Source: Cardiobacteriaceae bacterium
Lineage (GTDB): Bacteria; Pseudomonadota; Gammaproteobacteria; Cardiobacteriales; Cardiobacteriaceae
DNA: 64,000 nucleotides
Assembly: GCA_030529365.1 (NCBI GenBank)
Contig: JAUMXB010000007.1
Coordinates: forward strand, 46,503-110,502
Reading direction: 5' to 3'
Below the pieces are notes generated by a model. That model was not told the origin of the DNA, did not search any database, and saw nothing but the letters and a program-made list of their open reading frames with translations. Made by a program: the position numbers and the translations under genes. Of this stretch, positions 1-8,054 are shown piece after piece. How positions within the stretch are numbered: position 1 is the first letter of the stretch; the number at the start of each line of letters is the position of its first letter.

Positions 1-303
1 GTTGCGGCGCATGCGGCTGATTTCGCCGACCGGATCAGGCAGGGCGGCGATCTGGCGAATGCCGTCGGCCATGCTGTGGATGCGGGCGTCGTTCAAGGCA
101 AGGCGATCGAGCAGGGCGCTGTCGAGGTTTTTCTCGCGGGCGCGGGCAAGGTCTTCGCTGTTGGCGGCGAGAATGGCGGCGCGTGCATCAAGGATGGATG
201 CGGCGATGGCAAGGAGGGCGCGGTTTTTCGTGGCGGTGTCGCACTGGGCGAGGTGGCTGGCGGCTTCGTGGGCGGCCTGGCCGATAGGCGCAAAATCGAT
301 CAT
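1..303 (-). CDS. proA: Gamma-glutamyl phosphate reductase, N-terminal part (cut by window edge)
   Basis: The first 101 codons of a minus-strand gene that runs off the left edge. Reading from the ATG at 303, the protein has the opening of ProA: an alanine-rich helix, then [39 protein letters not shown] and [12 protein letters not shown]. ProA reduces gamma-glutamyl phosphate to the semialdehyde with NADPH, the second step of proline synthesis, in the cytoplasm. The catalytic domain lies outside the window, so integrity cannot be judged. A copy of the 19-member intergenic element (369-454) lies just upstream of the start. The family call rests on the strong match to the conserved ProA N-terminus. 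Confidence 0.88.
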   Translation of the reverse strand, partial: MIDFAPIGQAAHEAASHLAQCDTATKNRALLAIAASILDARAAILAANSEDLARAREKNLDSALLDRLALNDARIHSMADGIRQIAALPDPVGEISRMRRN

Positions 304-368
304 GGCGGGTGAATCCGGTTGGCAAAGCGGGCAGTATATCGCTGCGAGGTTTTGTTGTATATTTTGGA

Positions 369-454
369 TAAAAATAGCGTATTTTTACCACTAACAAGCG
401 CTTATTGTGAGAAATTTTATCGCAATAAGCGCTTATTGGTGAGAAATTTTACCA
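369..454 (-). repeat. Tandem-palindrome intergenic element, copy 1
   Basis: Full-length copy in reverse orientation, with the tail (AAAAATAGCGTATTTTTACC) on the left. Two AAGCGCTT cores centred near 400 and 431 are separated by a GAGAAATTTTATC palindrome. It lies between the proA start and the glycerate kinase stop. Confidence 0.85.
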
Positions 455-510
455 TATTGGAGTGAAAGGGGTGTTAACCCGCCACGCGAATATCGGCATA
501 TCCGCGTCGT

Positions 511-1644
511 TTATCTGCCAATGGCAAAAGTGGCGGCGATATTGCGCACGGTGCGCTCGATGTTGGCGGCGGCATGATCAAGCGCTTCCCGCAAGGTGCA
601 GGGCGCGGGGACGATGGCATGCAGCGCGGTGATACCGTGGGCGAAGACGGCTTCCGCGCCAGCGCCGATGCCGCCGGCAATGGCGATCACGGGAACGCCG
701 TGCTTTTGCGCGAGGCGGGCAATGCCGACCGGCGTTTTGCCATGCACGGTTTGCGCGTCGATGCGGCCTTCGCCGGTGATGACCAGCGTGGCGTCGCGGA
801 GATGCTGTTCCATGGCAATGGTTTCCAGCACGATGTCGATGCCTGGGCGCAGTTTCGCGCGGCAACAGGCAAGCAGCGCCGCGCCCATGCCGCCGGCTGC
901 GCCTGCGCCGGGAAGGTTGGCGACTTCCTTGCCGGTATCGCGTTGGAGGATGGTAGCAAAACGGGCGAGAGCCGCATCGAGCTGGCGCACCATTTCCGGC
1001 GTCGCGCCCTTTTGCGGGCCGAACACGGCGGAAGCGCCTTGCAGGCCGGTGAGCGGATTGTTGACATCGCAGGCGATTTGCACGCGGCAGTCGGCAAGGC
1101 GCGGATGCTGGCCGCTCATGTCAATGCGCGCCAGTTGCGACAGGGCCGCGCCGCCCGGCGGCAAATCGCGGCCATCGCGGTCCAACAGGCGGATGCCCAG
1201 CGCTTGCAGCATGCCCGCGCCGCCGTCGTTGGTGGCGCTGCCACCGATGCCGATGAGGATGTCGGCAAAGCCGCGATCGAGCGCCGCGCGGATGAGTTCG
1301 CCCGTGCCGTAGCTGGACGTGACGAGCGGATTGCGTTTGTCCGGCGGCACCAGCATCAGCCCGCTTGCCGCCGCCATTTCGATAAAGGCGACGCGACCCG
1401 TGGCATCCGTACCGTAGCGGGCGGTGATGCGCTGGCCGAGCGGATCGTGCACCTCGGCATCGAAGCAGTGCCCCTGCGTGGCGAACACGAGTGCGTCCAC
1501 CGTGCCTTCGCCGCCATCGGCGACCGGCAGCTTGACGCATTCGGCATCGGGGAAAACCTGCCGCCAGCCTTTTTCAATGGCCTGCGCCGCCGCGATGGAA
1601 GAAAGGCTTTCCTTGAAGGAATCCGGTGCAATGAGGATTTTCAT
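511..1644 (-). CDS. Glycerate kinase (GlxK/GarK family)
   Basis: A 377-residue protein, the usual size of the type-2 glycerate kinase family, which phosphorylates D-glycerate to 2-phosphoglycerate. The diagnostic N-terminus MKILIAPDSFKESLSS is present, followed by a GEGTVDAL segment and the glycine-rich GIGGSATNDGGAGML motif. The ATG at 1644 was chosen because GGAG lies at good spacing and translation begins exactly at the conserved MKIL; an upstream in-frame start would add 27 unrelated residues. No glyoxylate-pathway genes lie next to it, so the substrate route (glyoxylate versus hexarate) is open. It may be glxK or garK; the sequence alone does not decide. Confidence 0.9.
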   Translation of the reverse strand: MKILIAPDSFKESLSSIAAAQAIEKGWRQVFPDAECVKLPVADGGEGTVDALVFATQGHCFDAEVHDPLGQRITARYGTDATGRVAFIEMAAASGLMLVPPDKRNPLVTSSYGTGELIRAALDRGFADILIGIGGSATNDGGAGMLQALGIRLLDRDGRDLPPGGAALSQLARIDMSGQHPRLADCRVQIACDVNNPLTGLQGASAVFGPQKGATPEMVRQLDAALARFATILQRDTGKEVANLPGAGAAGGMGAALLACCRAKLRPGIDIVLETIAMEQHLRDATLVITGEGRIDAQTVHGKTPVGIARLAQKHGVPVIAIAGGIGAGAEAVFAHGITALHAIVPAPCTLREALDHAAANIERTVRNIAATFAIGR

Positions 1645-1723
1645 GGGCGCTCCAGCATGAAGATTCAGCGCAGTATAGAGCGGCCAATGGTAATCCTGAA
1701 AGACAGGCAAATCTGCCAGCCAC

Positions 1724-1834
1724 ATGGCCTGCGATGCGGCGGAAAAGCACTACAAGAAAAACGGCATCAACCGCATCCTCTTGACCACCGACGGCGATTT
1801 CAACGTCGGCGTCAGCGACACTGAAGCCCTCTAT
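1724..1834 (+). pseudogene. Relic of a VWA-domain (YfbK-like) gene
   Basis: On the plus strand, about 37 codons read MACDAAEKHYKKNGINRILL followed by TTDGDFNVGVSDTEALY. This closely matches the centre of the von Willebrand factor A domain of YfbK-like proteins (typically ..GGINRILLATDGDFNVG..). Nothing of the family is visible on either side: upstream is the 5' region of glycerate kinase, and downstream the reading runs into the convergent 493-residue gene. I take it as a surviving internal fragment of a lost gene. There is no start signal and no reason to expect expression. Confidence 0.7.
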
Positions 1835-3312
1835 GCTTCGGGGATGTTTGTATTGGGGTTTGCGTCAACCTGAGGGTCGCTGCTGCGAAATTGCAGGGGT
1901 TGCAGGATTTCCAGGCGCTTGATGCCTTCGGCGTTGATGACGATGCGTACCAGTTCATCGGCGCTGCGACCATCAAGGGTAACCTGGCGGATCATGCAGA
2001 TGTGATAGACGCGCTCGCCCATGCTGCCGTTGTCGTCATCGGCGAGGGGCAGTTCTTCGAGCAGGTTGTCCACTTGTTTGAGGAAGTCGGCGATGCTGAA
2101 GCGCGTGATGTCGATGATGGCGTGCTGGGTGGCTGCAAAGAGTTCTGGCTGGTTGCGCAGTTCCACGGCTTTTTTGTAGTGCAGGACGTTTTCGGCGCGC
2201 GGGTCGTTGACTAGCTTGATCCAGTGCGCGTGGGTTCGCAGTTCGCGGATGGCGGGCGCGAGGTGGCTTTCTTCCATGAAGTGGAAGGATTCTTTGCAGA
2301 TGCCGACGATGGTGTCTTCGCCGCGATAGATCATGAGCCGGTGGTCGGGAATCCATTTGCGAAAGAGGCGGTAGAGCTGTTCGCGGCCGATTTCCTTGAT
2401 GCGGTCTTTGAAGATGTAGCCGATGACGAGCGCGATGAATAGGTTCATGCTGAGCGAGCCGTAGCGGTCCTGCCAGGAGAAGGCAATGGCGGTGGCAAAG
2501 ATCATGGAGATGGCAGCGGCGATGCCGTAGAGCGAGTGCAGGAGGATGTTGTTGCCTTTTTTGCGGCGGATGTCGAAGTAGAGATAGCTGCTCACGTATT
2601 TGCGCAACAGGCTCCAGCGGTAGAGGCTGCGTTCGTTGTCGTCGTCGGCATCGCCGTCGTCGGCATATTCCGGGAGGTGGAGGGCGCGGTATTGCGCTTC
2701 ATTTTCCAGGGCAGCGACGACGGGCAGGCGTGCTTCCTCGCCAAGATGCGGCAGGAGTTTGCGCAGGGTGTAGCTGGTGATGAGAGAGAGGTATTCGTCG
2801 CAATAGGCAAAGGCCTGCGAGACGATTTTTGCTTCGATGCGGGCGCTGTACGATCGCAGGTTGCGGTAGGCGGCAAGCGCAGCGGCAAGGCTTGCCATGG
2901 TGGCGGCCACGGCATCGCCATCGTTGTGTTGCTGGTGGCGGATGCGCTTGCAGTTCAGGCGCAGGGCGCGCGCGCAGGTGAGCACATGGCGTTTCAGGAG
3001 ATTTTCGTAGTGGGTGACGGGGATGATAGGCTGTTCGGCAAGCATGGCGAGCTGGTCGCGCAGGGCATGCAGGGCGTCGCCGTCGGCCAGATGGGCGAGC
3101 TGGCAGTTGGGCGGACGCAGGCGCATGTAGTTCTTCAGGCTGCGCCAGAAGCTTTTCCTGGAGTAGTTGTCGCGGTTGATTTGCAGGGCAACGGGCAGAA
3201 AGAAGTAGGTATCTATCTGGTAGCGGATGACACGTTCGTTGCGGTCGAACAGGACTTTCTGCTTGACTTCAAACTGGTGCTTGCCGTGGATTTTGAGGGA
3301 TTCTTCTATCAT
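1831..3312 (-). CDS. Uncharacterised membrane protein, two central TM segments
   Basis: A 493-residue protein that I do not recognise. The first 245 residues are soluble, rich in Arg/Lys and Leu, and look alpha-helical. Around residues 250-300 there are two hydrophobic segments (SLYGIAAAISMIFATAIAFS and MNLFIALVIGYIF), followed by a basic stretch (KDRIKEIGREQLYRLFRKW) and a second soluble half of about 190 residues. There is no signal peptide, so both halves probably face the cytoplasm with a short periplasmic loop. The gene stands alone. Codon use resembles its neighbours, and the length and conserved-looking composition argue for a real gene. The start at 3312 has only a weak ribosome-binding site. 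Confidence 0.75.
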   Translation of the reverse strand: MIEESLKIHGKHQFEVKQKVLFDRNERVIRYQIDTYFFLPVALQINRDNYSRKSFWRSLKNYMRLRPPNCQLAHLADGDALHALRDQLAMLAEQPIIPVTHYENLLKRHVLTCARALRLNCKRIRHQQHNDGDAVAATMASLAAALAAYRNLRSYSARIEAKIVSQAFAYCDEYLSLITSYTLRKLLPHLGEEARLPVVAALENEAQYRALHLPEYADDGDADDDNERSLYRWSLLRKYVSSYLYFDIRRKKGNNILLHSLYGIAAAISMIFATAIAFSWQDRYGSLSMNLFIALVIGYIFKDRIKEIGREQLYRLFRKWIPDHRLMIYRGEDTIVGICKESFHFMEESHLAPAIRELRTHAHWIKLVNDPRAENVLHYKKAVELRNQPELFAATQHAIIDITRFSIADFLKQVDNLLEELPLADDDNGSMGERVYHICMIRQVTLDGRSADELVRIVINAEGIKRLEILQPLQFRSSDPQVDANPNTNIPEA

Positions 3313-3331
3313 TTCTGGCTAATTTATGGTT

Positions 3332-3381
3332 GTTTTTTACCAATGATAAGCGCTTATCGCGGTAAAAAATCACTATTTTTA
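3332..3381 (+). repeat. Tandem-palindrome intergenic element, copy 2 (single core)
   Basis: Short version with one AAGCGCTT core (ATAAGCGCTTAT) and the usual GGTAAAAAATCACTATTTTT tail. It sits between the unknown membrane gene and the trhP stop, and its last bases overlap the trhP stop region. Confidence 0.75.
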
Positions 3382-4719
3382 CAGATTTTTTGCAATCAAC
3401 GTGAATTCATCCACGGCGCCGATATCGGTTTGCACCAGCCAGCCGCTGCCTTTGGCGGCATCGACTTCTTCGCAGTTCTTGCGGTCGAACAGCTTGCCCA
3501 GCGTGATTTCGCGGTTGCCGTTCGGGGTGATGATTTCCACGGTGTCGCCGCGCGCGAAGTGGTTTTTCGCTTCTATGGTGGCAAGGCCGGTTTGCGCGTC
3601 GTAGGCGACGACTTCGCCGACGAATTGCTGCGTGGCGGCATTGGAGGAGCCGGTGTTGTAGTTCTGCTGCGCCTTGATTTGGCGACGCACGAAGAAGCCG
3701 TCGGTATAGCCGCGGTTGGCGAGGCCTTCGAGCTTGGTGTTGAGGAGCGGGTTGAAATCGCGGCCGGCATGGGCGTCGTCAATCGCCTGGCGGTAGAGCT
3801 GCGCGGTGCGCGCGGCGTAGTAGAAGGATTTGGTGCGCCCTTCGATTTTCAGGCAATCGACGCCGATTTTGACCAGTTCGCCGACGTGCTCGATGGCGCG
3901 CAGGTCGCGGCTGTTCATGATGTAGGTGCCGTGTTCGTCTTCGGTGATTTCCATGTATTCGCCGGGGCGGTTGGCTTCTTCGAGGAAATAGGTCTTGTCG
4001 GCGAGCGGATGGCGCTCGGCAGGGTCGGTGAGGCCTTGCAGCGCTTCGGGGGCGAAGATCTGGTCGGGCGTGGGGATGAATTCCGCTTCTTCGTCTTCGC
4101 GGCTGGCGTGGGTTTTGTATTGCCAGCGGCAGGCGTTGGTGCAGGTGCCCTGGTTGGGATCACGGTTGTTGAAATATCCCGATAATAAACAACGCCCGGA
4201 ATAGGCAATGCACAGTGCGCCATGCACGAAGACTTCCAGCTCGATATCCGGGCACTGCTGGCGGATTTCCTCGATTTCCTTGAGCGAGAGTTCACGCGAC
4301 AGAATCACGCGCGAAATGCCGTTCTTCTGCCAGAATTTCACCGTCGCCCAGTTCACGGTATTGGCCTGCACGGAAAGATGGATGGGCATATCGGGGAAAG
4401 CCTCTTTCACCAGCATGATGAGGCCGGGATCGGACATGATGCAGGCGTCCGGCTTGGCGGAGAGCGCGGGCGTCAAATCGCGGATCGCGGTTTGCAGCTT
4501 GTAGTTGTGCGGCATGGTGTTGACGGTCAGGAAAAACTGCTTGCCGAGCGCGTGCGCTTCGGCGATGCCGGTTTTCAGGTTTTCGTCATTGAATTCGTTG
4601 CCGCGCATGCGCAGGGAATAACGCGCAGCCCCGGCATAGACGGCATCCGCGCCGTAGGCGAAGGCATAGCGCATGGTTTTCAGGGAGCCTGCGGGGGCAA
4701 GGAGTTCGATTTTTCGCAT
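3379..4719 (-). CDS. trhP: tRNA U34 hydroxylation protein TrhP (YegQ), U32 family
   Basis: A 446-residue member of the U32 family. TrhP takes part in prephenate-dependent 5-hydroxylation of the wobble uridine in tRNAs. Recognisable blocks are IELLAPAGSLKTMRYAFAYG at the N-terminus, IMSDPGLIMLV, HLSVQANTVNWATVKFWQ, the Cys-rich centre (HGALCIAYSGRCLLSGY, then QGTCTNACRW), and HGTYIMNSRDLRAIEHV with KIEGRTKSFYY. The conserved cysteines fit an iron-sulfur site as in other U32 proteins. ATG 4719 is the family start; the longer reading uses a TTG two codons upstream. The window also carries the U32 proteins UbiU and UbiV, but TrhP is distinguished by its length and C-terminal domain. Confidence 0.93.
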   Translation of the reverse strand: MRKIELLAPAGSLKTMRYAFAYGADAVYAGAARYSLRMRGNEFNDENLKTGIAEAHALGKQFFLTVNTMPHNYKLQTAIRDLTPALSAKPDACIMSDPGLIMLVKEAFPDMPIHLSVQANTVNWATVKFWQKNGISRVILSRELSLKEIEEIRQQCPDIELEVFVHGALCIAYSGRCLLSGYFNNRDPNQGTCTNACRWQYKTHASREDEEAEFIPTPDQIFAPEALQGLTDPAERHPLADKTYFLEEANRPGEYMEITEDEHGTYIMNSRDLRAIEHVGELVKIGVDCLKIEGRTKSFYYAARTAQLYRQAIDDAHAGRDFNPLLNTKLEGLANRGYTDGFFVRRQIKAQQNYNTGSSNAATQQFVGEVVAYDAQTGLATIEAKNHFARGDTVEIITPNGNREITLGKLFDRKNCEEVDAAKGSGWLVQTDIGAVDEFTLIAKNL

Positions 4720-4932
4720 AAACAAAGTTCAGATAAGACAAAATGGTGCGCATTATAGCGCAGGCTGGCGTTGCAATCGCACGTGCAAGGGGATTTCCGG
4801 TATGATGCCGTTCCCCGGCGCTTCCCATGACGACATCCATTGTGCGGAGAACGCCGATTGCCGCGAATGTTCGCTGCTGTTGCACAAGCCACAGGTTTGC
4901 TCCGCATTATCCCATCAGCTTCTGCCTTCACG

Positions 4933-5646
4933 ATGCCTTTCACTCTCGCCCATCCCGCCGCTGTTTTGCCGCTTGCGCGTAGCCGCCTGCATTTTCCCGC
5001 GCTGGTGCTCGGGTCGATGGCGCCGGATTTCATTTATTTTCTCTATGGCCGCCCGGTGAACGGTTACGGGCATACGCTTGCCGGCTGTGTGCTGCTGAAT
5101 CTGCCGCTGGTGGTGTTGCTGTACGCGATTTACCGCTATGCCGTTGCCGATGTTTTTTGGCGGCATGTGCCGGATGGCTTGAGGGTAGCGCCAGGGGTGT
5201 TGCGGCCGTTGCCGCCGTTTGCGGCCGGGGTGCGCTTTGCGCTGTCGGCATTTCTGGGCATGGCGACGCATATTGTCTGGGACGGCTTTACGCATCAGGG
5301 AGCGTCTTTCGTGCAGGCTCTGCCGTGGTTGCAGGCGCATGTTTCGGGGCTCGCGCTCTACAAATGGCTGCAATACAGCAGCGGGGTGTTCGGGCTGGCG
5401 GCGATTGCGCTTTTCTGGCGTTATGAAGCGAGACGTTTTCCGGCAGCCAAAAGCGGCGTATCTGCGCGGCAGAAATGGCGTTTTTGGCTGACGTGTGCAG
5501 GGCTGGCGTTGGCAGGATTTGCGCTGTGGTCGTGGTGGTCGCCTGTGGCGTGGCAGGCAGCGGCAACGCAGGTGGTGCGGCTGGTGAATTGCGCGGCGTT
5601 GGCGTTGTTGACGGTGTGCGTGCTCTACCGGGCAAAAATGGCATAA
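4933..5646 (+). CDS. DUF4184 family membrane protein
   Basis: A 237-residue protein opening MPFTLAHPAAVLPLARSRLH, with the family pattern of an HP pair followed by GSMAPDFIYF and YGHTLAG. At least five hydrophobic helices follow, and MATHIVWDGFTH carries the second conserved His/Asp group. The metal-binding-like His/Asp residues recall membrane-bound hydrolases of the YdjM type, but the function of DUF4184 is not established. The start at 4933 matches the family N-terminus; longer readings add an unrelated 31 residues. It stands alone between trhP (divergent) and luxS. Confidence 0.82.
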   Translation: MPFTLAHPAAVLPLARSRLHFPALVLGSMAPDFIYFLYGRPVNGYGHTLAGCVLLNLPLVVLLYAIYRYAVADVFWRHVPDGLRVAPGVLRPLPPFAAGVRFALSAFLGMATHIVWDGFTHQGASFVQALPWLQAHVSGLALYKWLQYSSGVFGLAAIALFWRYEARRFPAAKSGVSARQKWRFWLTCAGLALAGFALWSWWSPVAWQAAATQVVRLVNCAALALLTVCVLYRAKMA

Positions 5647-5670
5647 TGCCTGGCGAGAGCCATGATTCTC

Positions 5671-5757
5671 ATGAGAAAATTTCTCACTATAAAGCGCTTT
5701 TTGTGAGAATTTTTATCACAATAAGCGCTTAATGATGGTAAAAAACAGCTATTTTTC
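5671..5757 (+). repeat. Tandem-palindrome intergenic element, copy 3
   Basis: Full element with two cores (AAAGCGCTTT and ATAAGCGCTTAA). The tail ends 16 bp before the luxS start, so the element lies in the likely luxS leader. Confidence 0.85.
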
Positions 5758-5772
5758 AATTGGGAGTGAAAT

Positions 5773-6237
5773 ATGGAAAAACGCATGAATGTCGAGAGCT
5801 TCAATCTCGACCATACCAAGGTGAAGGCGCCGTATTTGCGTCTGGCGGACAAAAAGCAGGGCGAGCACGGCGATGTGATTTACAAATACGATTTGCGTAT
5901 TTGCCAGCCGAATAAAGAGCATATGGAGATGCCGGCCTTGCATTCGCTGGAGCATTTGCTGGCGGAGCTGTCGCGCAACCACAGCGCGCAGGTGGTCGAT
6001 ATTTCGCCGATGGGCTGCCAGACGGGATTTTACGTGTCGCTGCTGAATGAGCCGGATTACCAGACGGCGCTGGATTTGATCGAAAACACGCTGCAAGACG
6101 TGCTCGCGGCCACGGAAGTGCCGGCCTGCAACGAGGTGCAATGCGGCTGGGCGGCAAGCCACAGTCTGGAAGGCGCGCAGGCGCTGGCGCGGCAAATGCT
6201 GGCCAGGCGCAGCGAGTGGGAAACGGTTTTTGCCTGA
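5773..6237 (+). CDS. luxS: S-ribosylhomocysteine lyase LuxS
   Basis: A 154-residue protein, close to the usual LuxS length. It cleaves S-ribosylhomocysteine to homocysteine and DPD, the precursor of autoinducer-2. The metal ligands are visible: HSLEH at 57-61 (H57, H61) and C124 in [11 protein letters not shown]. The catalytic cysteine is C82 in [10 protein letters not shown]-terminal [16 protein letters not shown] is the classic signature. GGAG precedes the ATG by 6 bases. The gene is monocistronic, with a copy of the intergenic element on each side. With mtnN at 9.7 kb it completes S-adenosylhomocysteine detoxification. Confidence 0.97.
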   Translation: MEKRMNVESFNLDHTKVKAPYLRLADKKQGEHGDVIYKYDLRICQPNKEHMEMPALHSLEHLLAELSRNHSAQVVDISPMGCQTGFYVSLLNEPDYQTALDLIENTLQDVLAATEVPACNEVQCGWAASHSLEGAQALARQMLARRSEWETVFA

Positions 6238-6306
6238 AAATAGCAGTTTTTTATCATGACGAAGCGCTTCTTGTGAGAAAAAAACAGTTACAAGAAGCGC
6301 TTTTTT
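6237..6306 (-). repeat. Tandem-palindrome intergenic element, copy 4 (variant)
   Basis: Reverse-oriented divergent copy with cores GAAGCGCTTC and GAAGCGCTTT, directly after the luxS stop. Here the two cores can pair as AAGAAGCGCTT / AAGCGCTTCTT and run into a T tract, so this copy may also serve as the luxS terminator. Confidence 0.7.
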
Positions 6307-6331
6307 GTTTGGGTTTGGTGCGGCGGAAGGG

Positions 6332-7159
6332 TTATTCGCGCCAGCGATAGGCCTTGATGTTGTCGTCGCTGCCGCCGTCGTGGCGATAACGGGCGAGCAC
6401 GGTATCGAGCAGCTCATAGGCGGTCTGCATGTGGTAGGCGGTGGCGTGGATGACGCTGTCGGCAGTCGCCGCAATCATGACGTGACCCGGGATGTAGATG
6501 AGGTCGCCGGCGGCCAGGGCATCGAGGGCGATGCTGTCGTGGAATTTGCGCAGGAAGTGCTGTTGCAGATCGCTGTCGCGCGGGATGTTGTGCCCGGCGC
6601 GGCGATAGGAAAGCTGCGCCAGCGCCGAGCAGTCGAGCCCGGCCACGCCGCGTCCGCCCCACACATAGCTGCGCCCGATGTGTTCGCTGGCGGCCATCAC
6701 GATATCGCTGTGCTGGTCGGTGCGGATGGTGTGGTGGCGGTGCAGCCAGCCCAGCCCGGCAATGTGCAGGTAATCGCCCTGTTCGTCATCGATGGCGAGA
6801 CAGGCGTCTGGCGGCAACGTGGTCAGATGCGGCGATTTCATGCTGGCATCGCGGGTCACGGGCGCGACGCTGCGGGTGCGCCAGGTAACGGCATGCGGCT
6901 CATCGTCCCGCAGGGTAATGGCGCTTTTCGCCACCCAGCCGCTGTAGGCATCGCGCAGGCTTTGTGCAAGATAAAAATCGCCTTGCTCCGCGAGCAGGCG
7001 CAAGCCTTCGCCGTAGGTATATTGCGTTTGCCGCGCGCTGGCGGCATCGGGTTGGTCGAATACCCAGGTTTCGGGCATATGCACCCGGGCAAAGGCGAAG
7101 GTTTCGCCCACGGGATAGAGGCGCGCGCTGCGCGCGGTTTCGGCTTCGATGGAATACAT
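6332..7159 (-). CDS. NlpC/P60 family cell-wall hydrolase with SH3-like domains
   Basis: A 275-residue protein with two SH3-like parts (to about residue 145) and a C-terminal NlpC/P60 cysteine peptidase domain. The domain shows YVWGGRGVAGLDCSALAQ with the catalytic Cys, PRDSDLQQ, then GDLIYIPGHVMIA with the catalytic His and IHATAYH with the third polar residue. Such enzymes cleave D-Glu-diaminopimelate bonds in peptidoglycan peptides, often during recycling (YkfC-like). I see no signal peptide, which favours cytoplasmic action on imported peptides. Start 7159 (MYSIEAET) has AGGA 6 bases upstream. Confidence 0.85.
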   Translation of the reverse strand: MYSIEAETARSARLYPVGETFAFARVHMPETWVFDQPDAASARQTQYTYGEGLRLLAEQGDFYLAQSLRDAYSGWVAKSAITLRDDEPHAVTWRTRSVAPVTRDASMKSPHLTTLPPDACLAIDDEQGDYLHIAGLGWLHRHHTIRTDQHSDIVMAASEHIGRSYVWGGRGVAGLDCSALAQLSYRRAGHNIPRDSDLQQHFLRKFHDSIALDALAAGDLIYIPGHVMIAATADSVIHATAYHMQTAYELLDTVLARYRHDGGSDDNIKAYRWRE

Positions 7160-7466
7160 GAAAAATCCTGGTGGCAACTCTCAACAGAAAGACGCTAGCT
7201 TATACCAATCGCGGAAAAATCGCGCCGCTTCGCTGCAATGGATATGAACAGGTGTTGCGAAGATGCGCGGAGATGAGAAATTTTCTCACCAATAAGCGCT
7301 TATTATGAGAAAATTTATCGCAATAAGCGCTTATTGATGGTAAAAATACACTATTTTAGATGTTTTTGTGCAATGAACGAATCTTAAAATGCGTGACGTT
7401 CGAGAAATGCTATATTTGCCCGCCACTGGAAACAGTGCATTCATGAGGACAACAATGGAGTTTACA
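7160..7466. other. Intergenic stretch between NlpC/P60 and cytochrome b562 genes
   Basis: About 300 bp between divergent genes. It holds copy 5 of the tandem-palindrome element and presumably both promoters. No further gene is visible. Confidence 0.6.
7273..7357 (+). repeat. Tandem-palindrome intergenic element, copy 5 (reference copy)
   Basis: The cleanest copy: GAGAAATTTTCTC, then AATAAGCGCTTATT, GAGAAAATTTATC, AATAAGCGCTTATT, then the tail. Successive palindrome centres are about 16, 15.5 and 15.5 bp apart, so the AAGCGCTT cores are 31 bp apart. Confidence 0.9.
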
Positions 7467-8000
7467 ATGAAAAAAATCCTTCTCGCTGCCGCGATGGGCG
7501 CGGCATTCGCCACCACCGCCATGGCCAGCACGCAAAGCAATGCCGTGGAAATCAAGACTCTCACGGAAACCGTAACGACTACAAATGCTGCCGGCGAGAC
7601 GGTCACCGAAACCAGGCCTTTGGGCGTGGTAGTGGAATTGCCGGGAATGGCGACGCTGCCTGATGCGGTTGTCACTGACGCCAGCATGGATCTGGAAAAA
7701 ACCATGAAAATGATGGGCAAGAATTTCAAGGCGCTGAACAAGGCTGATGACTTGCTTGCCATGCACAAGGAAGCTGAAGAGCTGGCCGTCTATGCCTCCC
7801 AGGGTGAGGCCATCGGTCTCGATCCCAACAAGGCGAGCGACGAAGCCAAGGCTGAATATGCGCGTCTGATGCAGAAACTGCGCGGCCATATCGCCGAATT
7901 GCAGCAGGCCATCGAGCAGAAAGATGCCGACAAGGCCAAGGCTGCGCTTGAGGCCACCAACGAAGTCCGCAAAGAAGGCCACAAATATTTCGACGTATAA
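7467..8000 (+). CDS. Cytochrome b562 family periplasmic protein
   Basis: A 177-residue precursor with a Sec signal peptide (MKKILLAAAMGAAFATTAMA). After an unusual 50-residue Thr/Val-rich extension comes a four-helix bundle. MDLEKTMKMMGKNFKALNKA lines up with the E. coli cytochrome b562 start, placing the axial Met at 80. EVRKEGHKYF near the C-terminus places the axial His at 172. There is no CXXCH, so heme would be non-covalent, as is usual for this family. The role in electron transfer is not established even in E. coli. A hairpin (8014-8033) separates it from a cytochrome b561 gene, suggesting a redox pair. ATG 7467 is preceded by GGAG; an in-frame ATG at 7455 is also possible. Confidence 0.85.
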   Translation: MKKILLAAAMGAAFATTAMASTQSNAVEIKTLTETVTTTNAAGETVTETRPLGVVVELPGMATLPDAVVTDASMDLEKTMKMMGKNFKALNKADDLLAMHKEAEELAVYASQGEAIGLDPNKASDEAKAEYARLMQKLRGHIAELQQAIEQKDADKAKAALEATNEVRKEGHKYFDV

Positions 8001-8013
8001 CGTGCTGCGTCGC

Positions 8014-8036
8014 AAGCCCCCGCACGGGGGCTTGTT
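8014..8036 (+). terminator. Hairpin between cytochrome b562 and b561 genes
   Basis: AAGCCCCC, a GCAC loop, then GGGGGCTT, followed by GTTTGC. The stem is strong but the T tract is poor, so it may be a partial terminator or an mRNA-stabilising structure that sets unequal b562 and b561 levels. Confidence 0.65.
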
Positions 8037-8054
8037 TGCATCGAGGAAATCATC

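Noticed and set aside
369..454. Intergenic AAGCGCTT elements as a CRISPR array
   Set aside because: Copies are dispersed one per gap, with no spacers and no cas genes. The two cores per copy are separated by a conserved palindrome, not by unique sequence.
2536..4185. Long plus-strand open frame of 549 codons
   Set aside because: It runs antisense through the unknown membrane gene and trhP. The peptide is Val/Ala/Gly-rich shadow coding from GC-rich codon bias.
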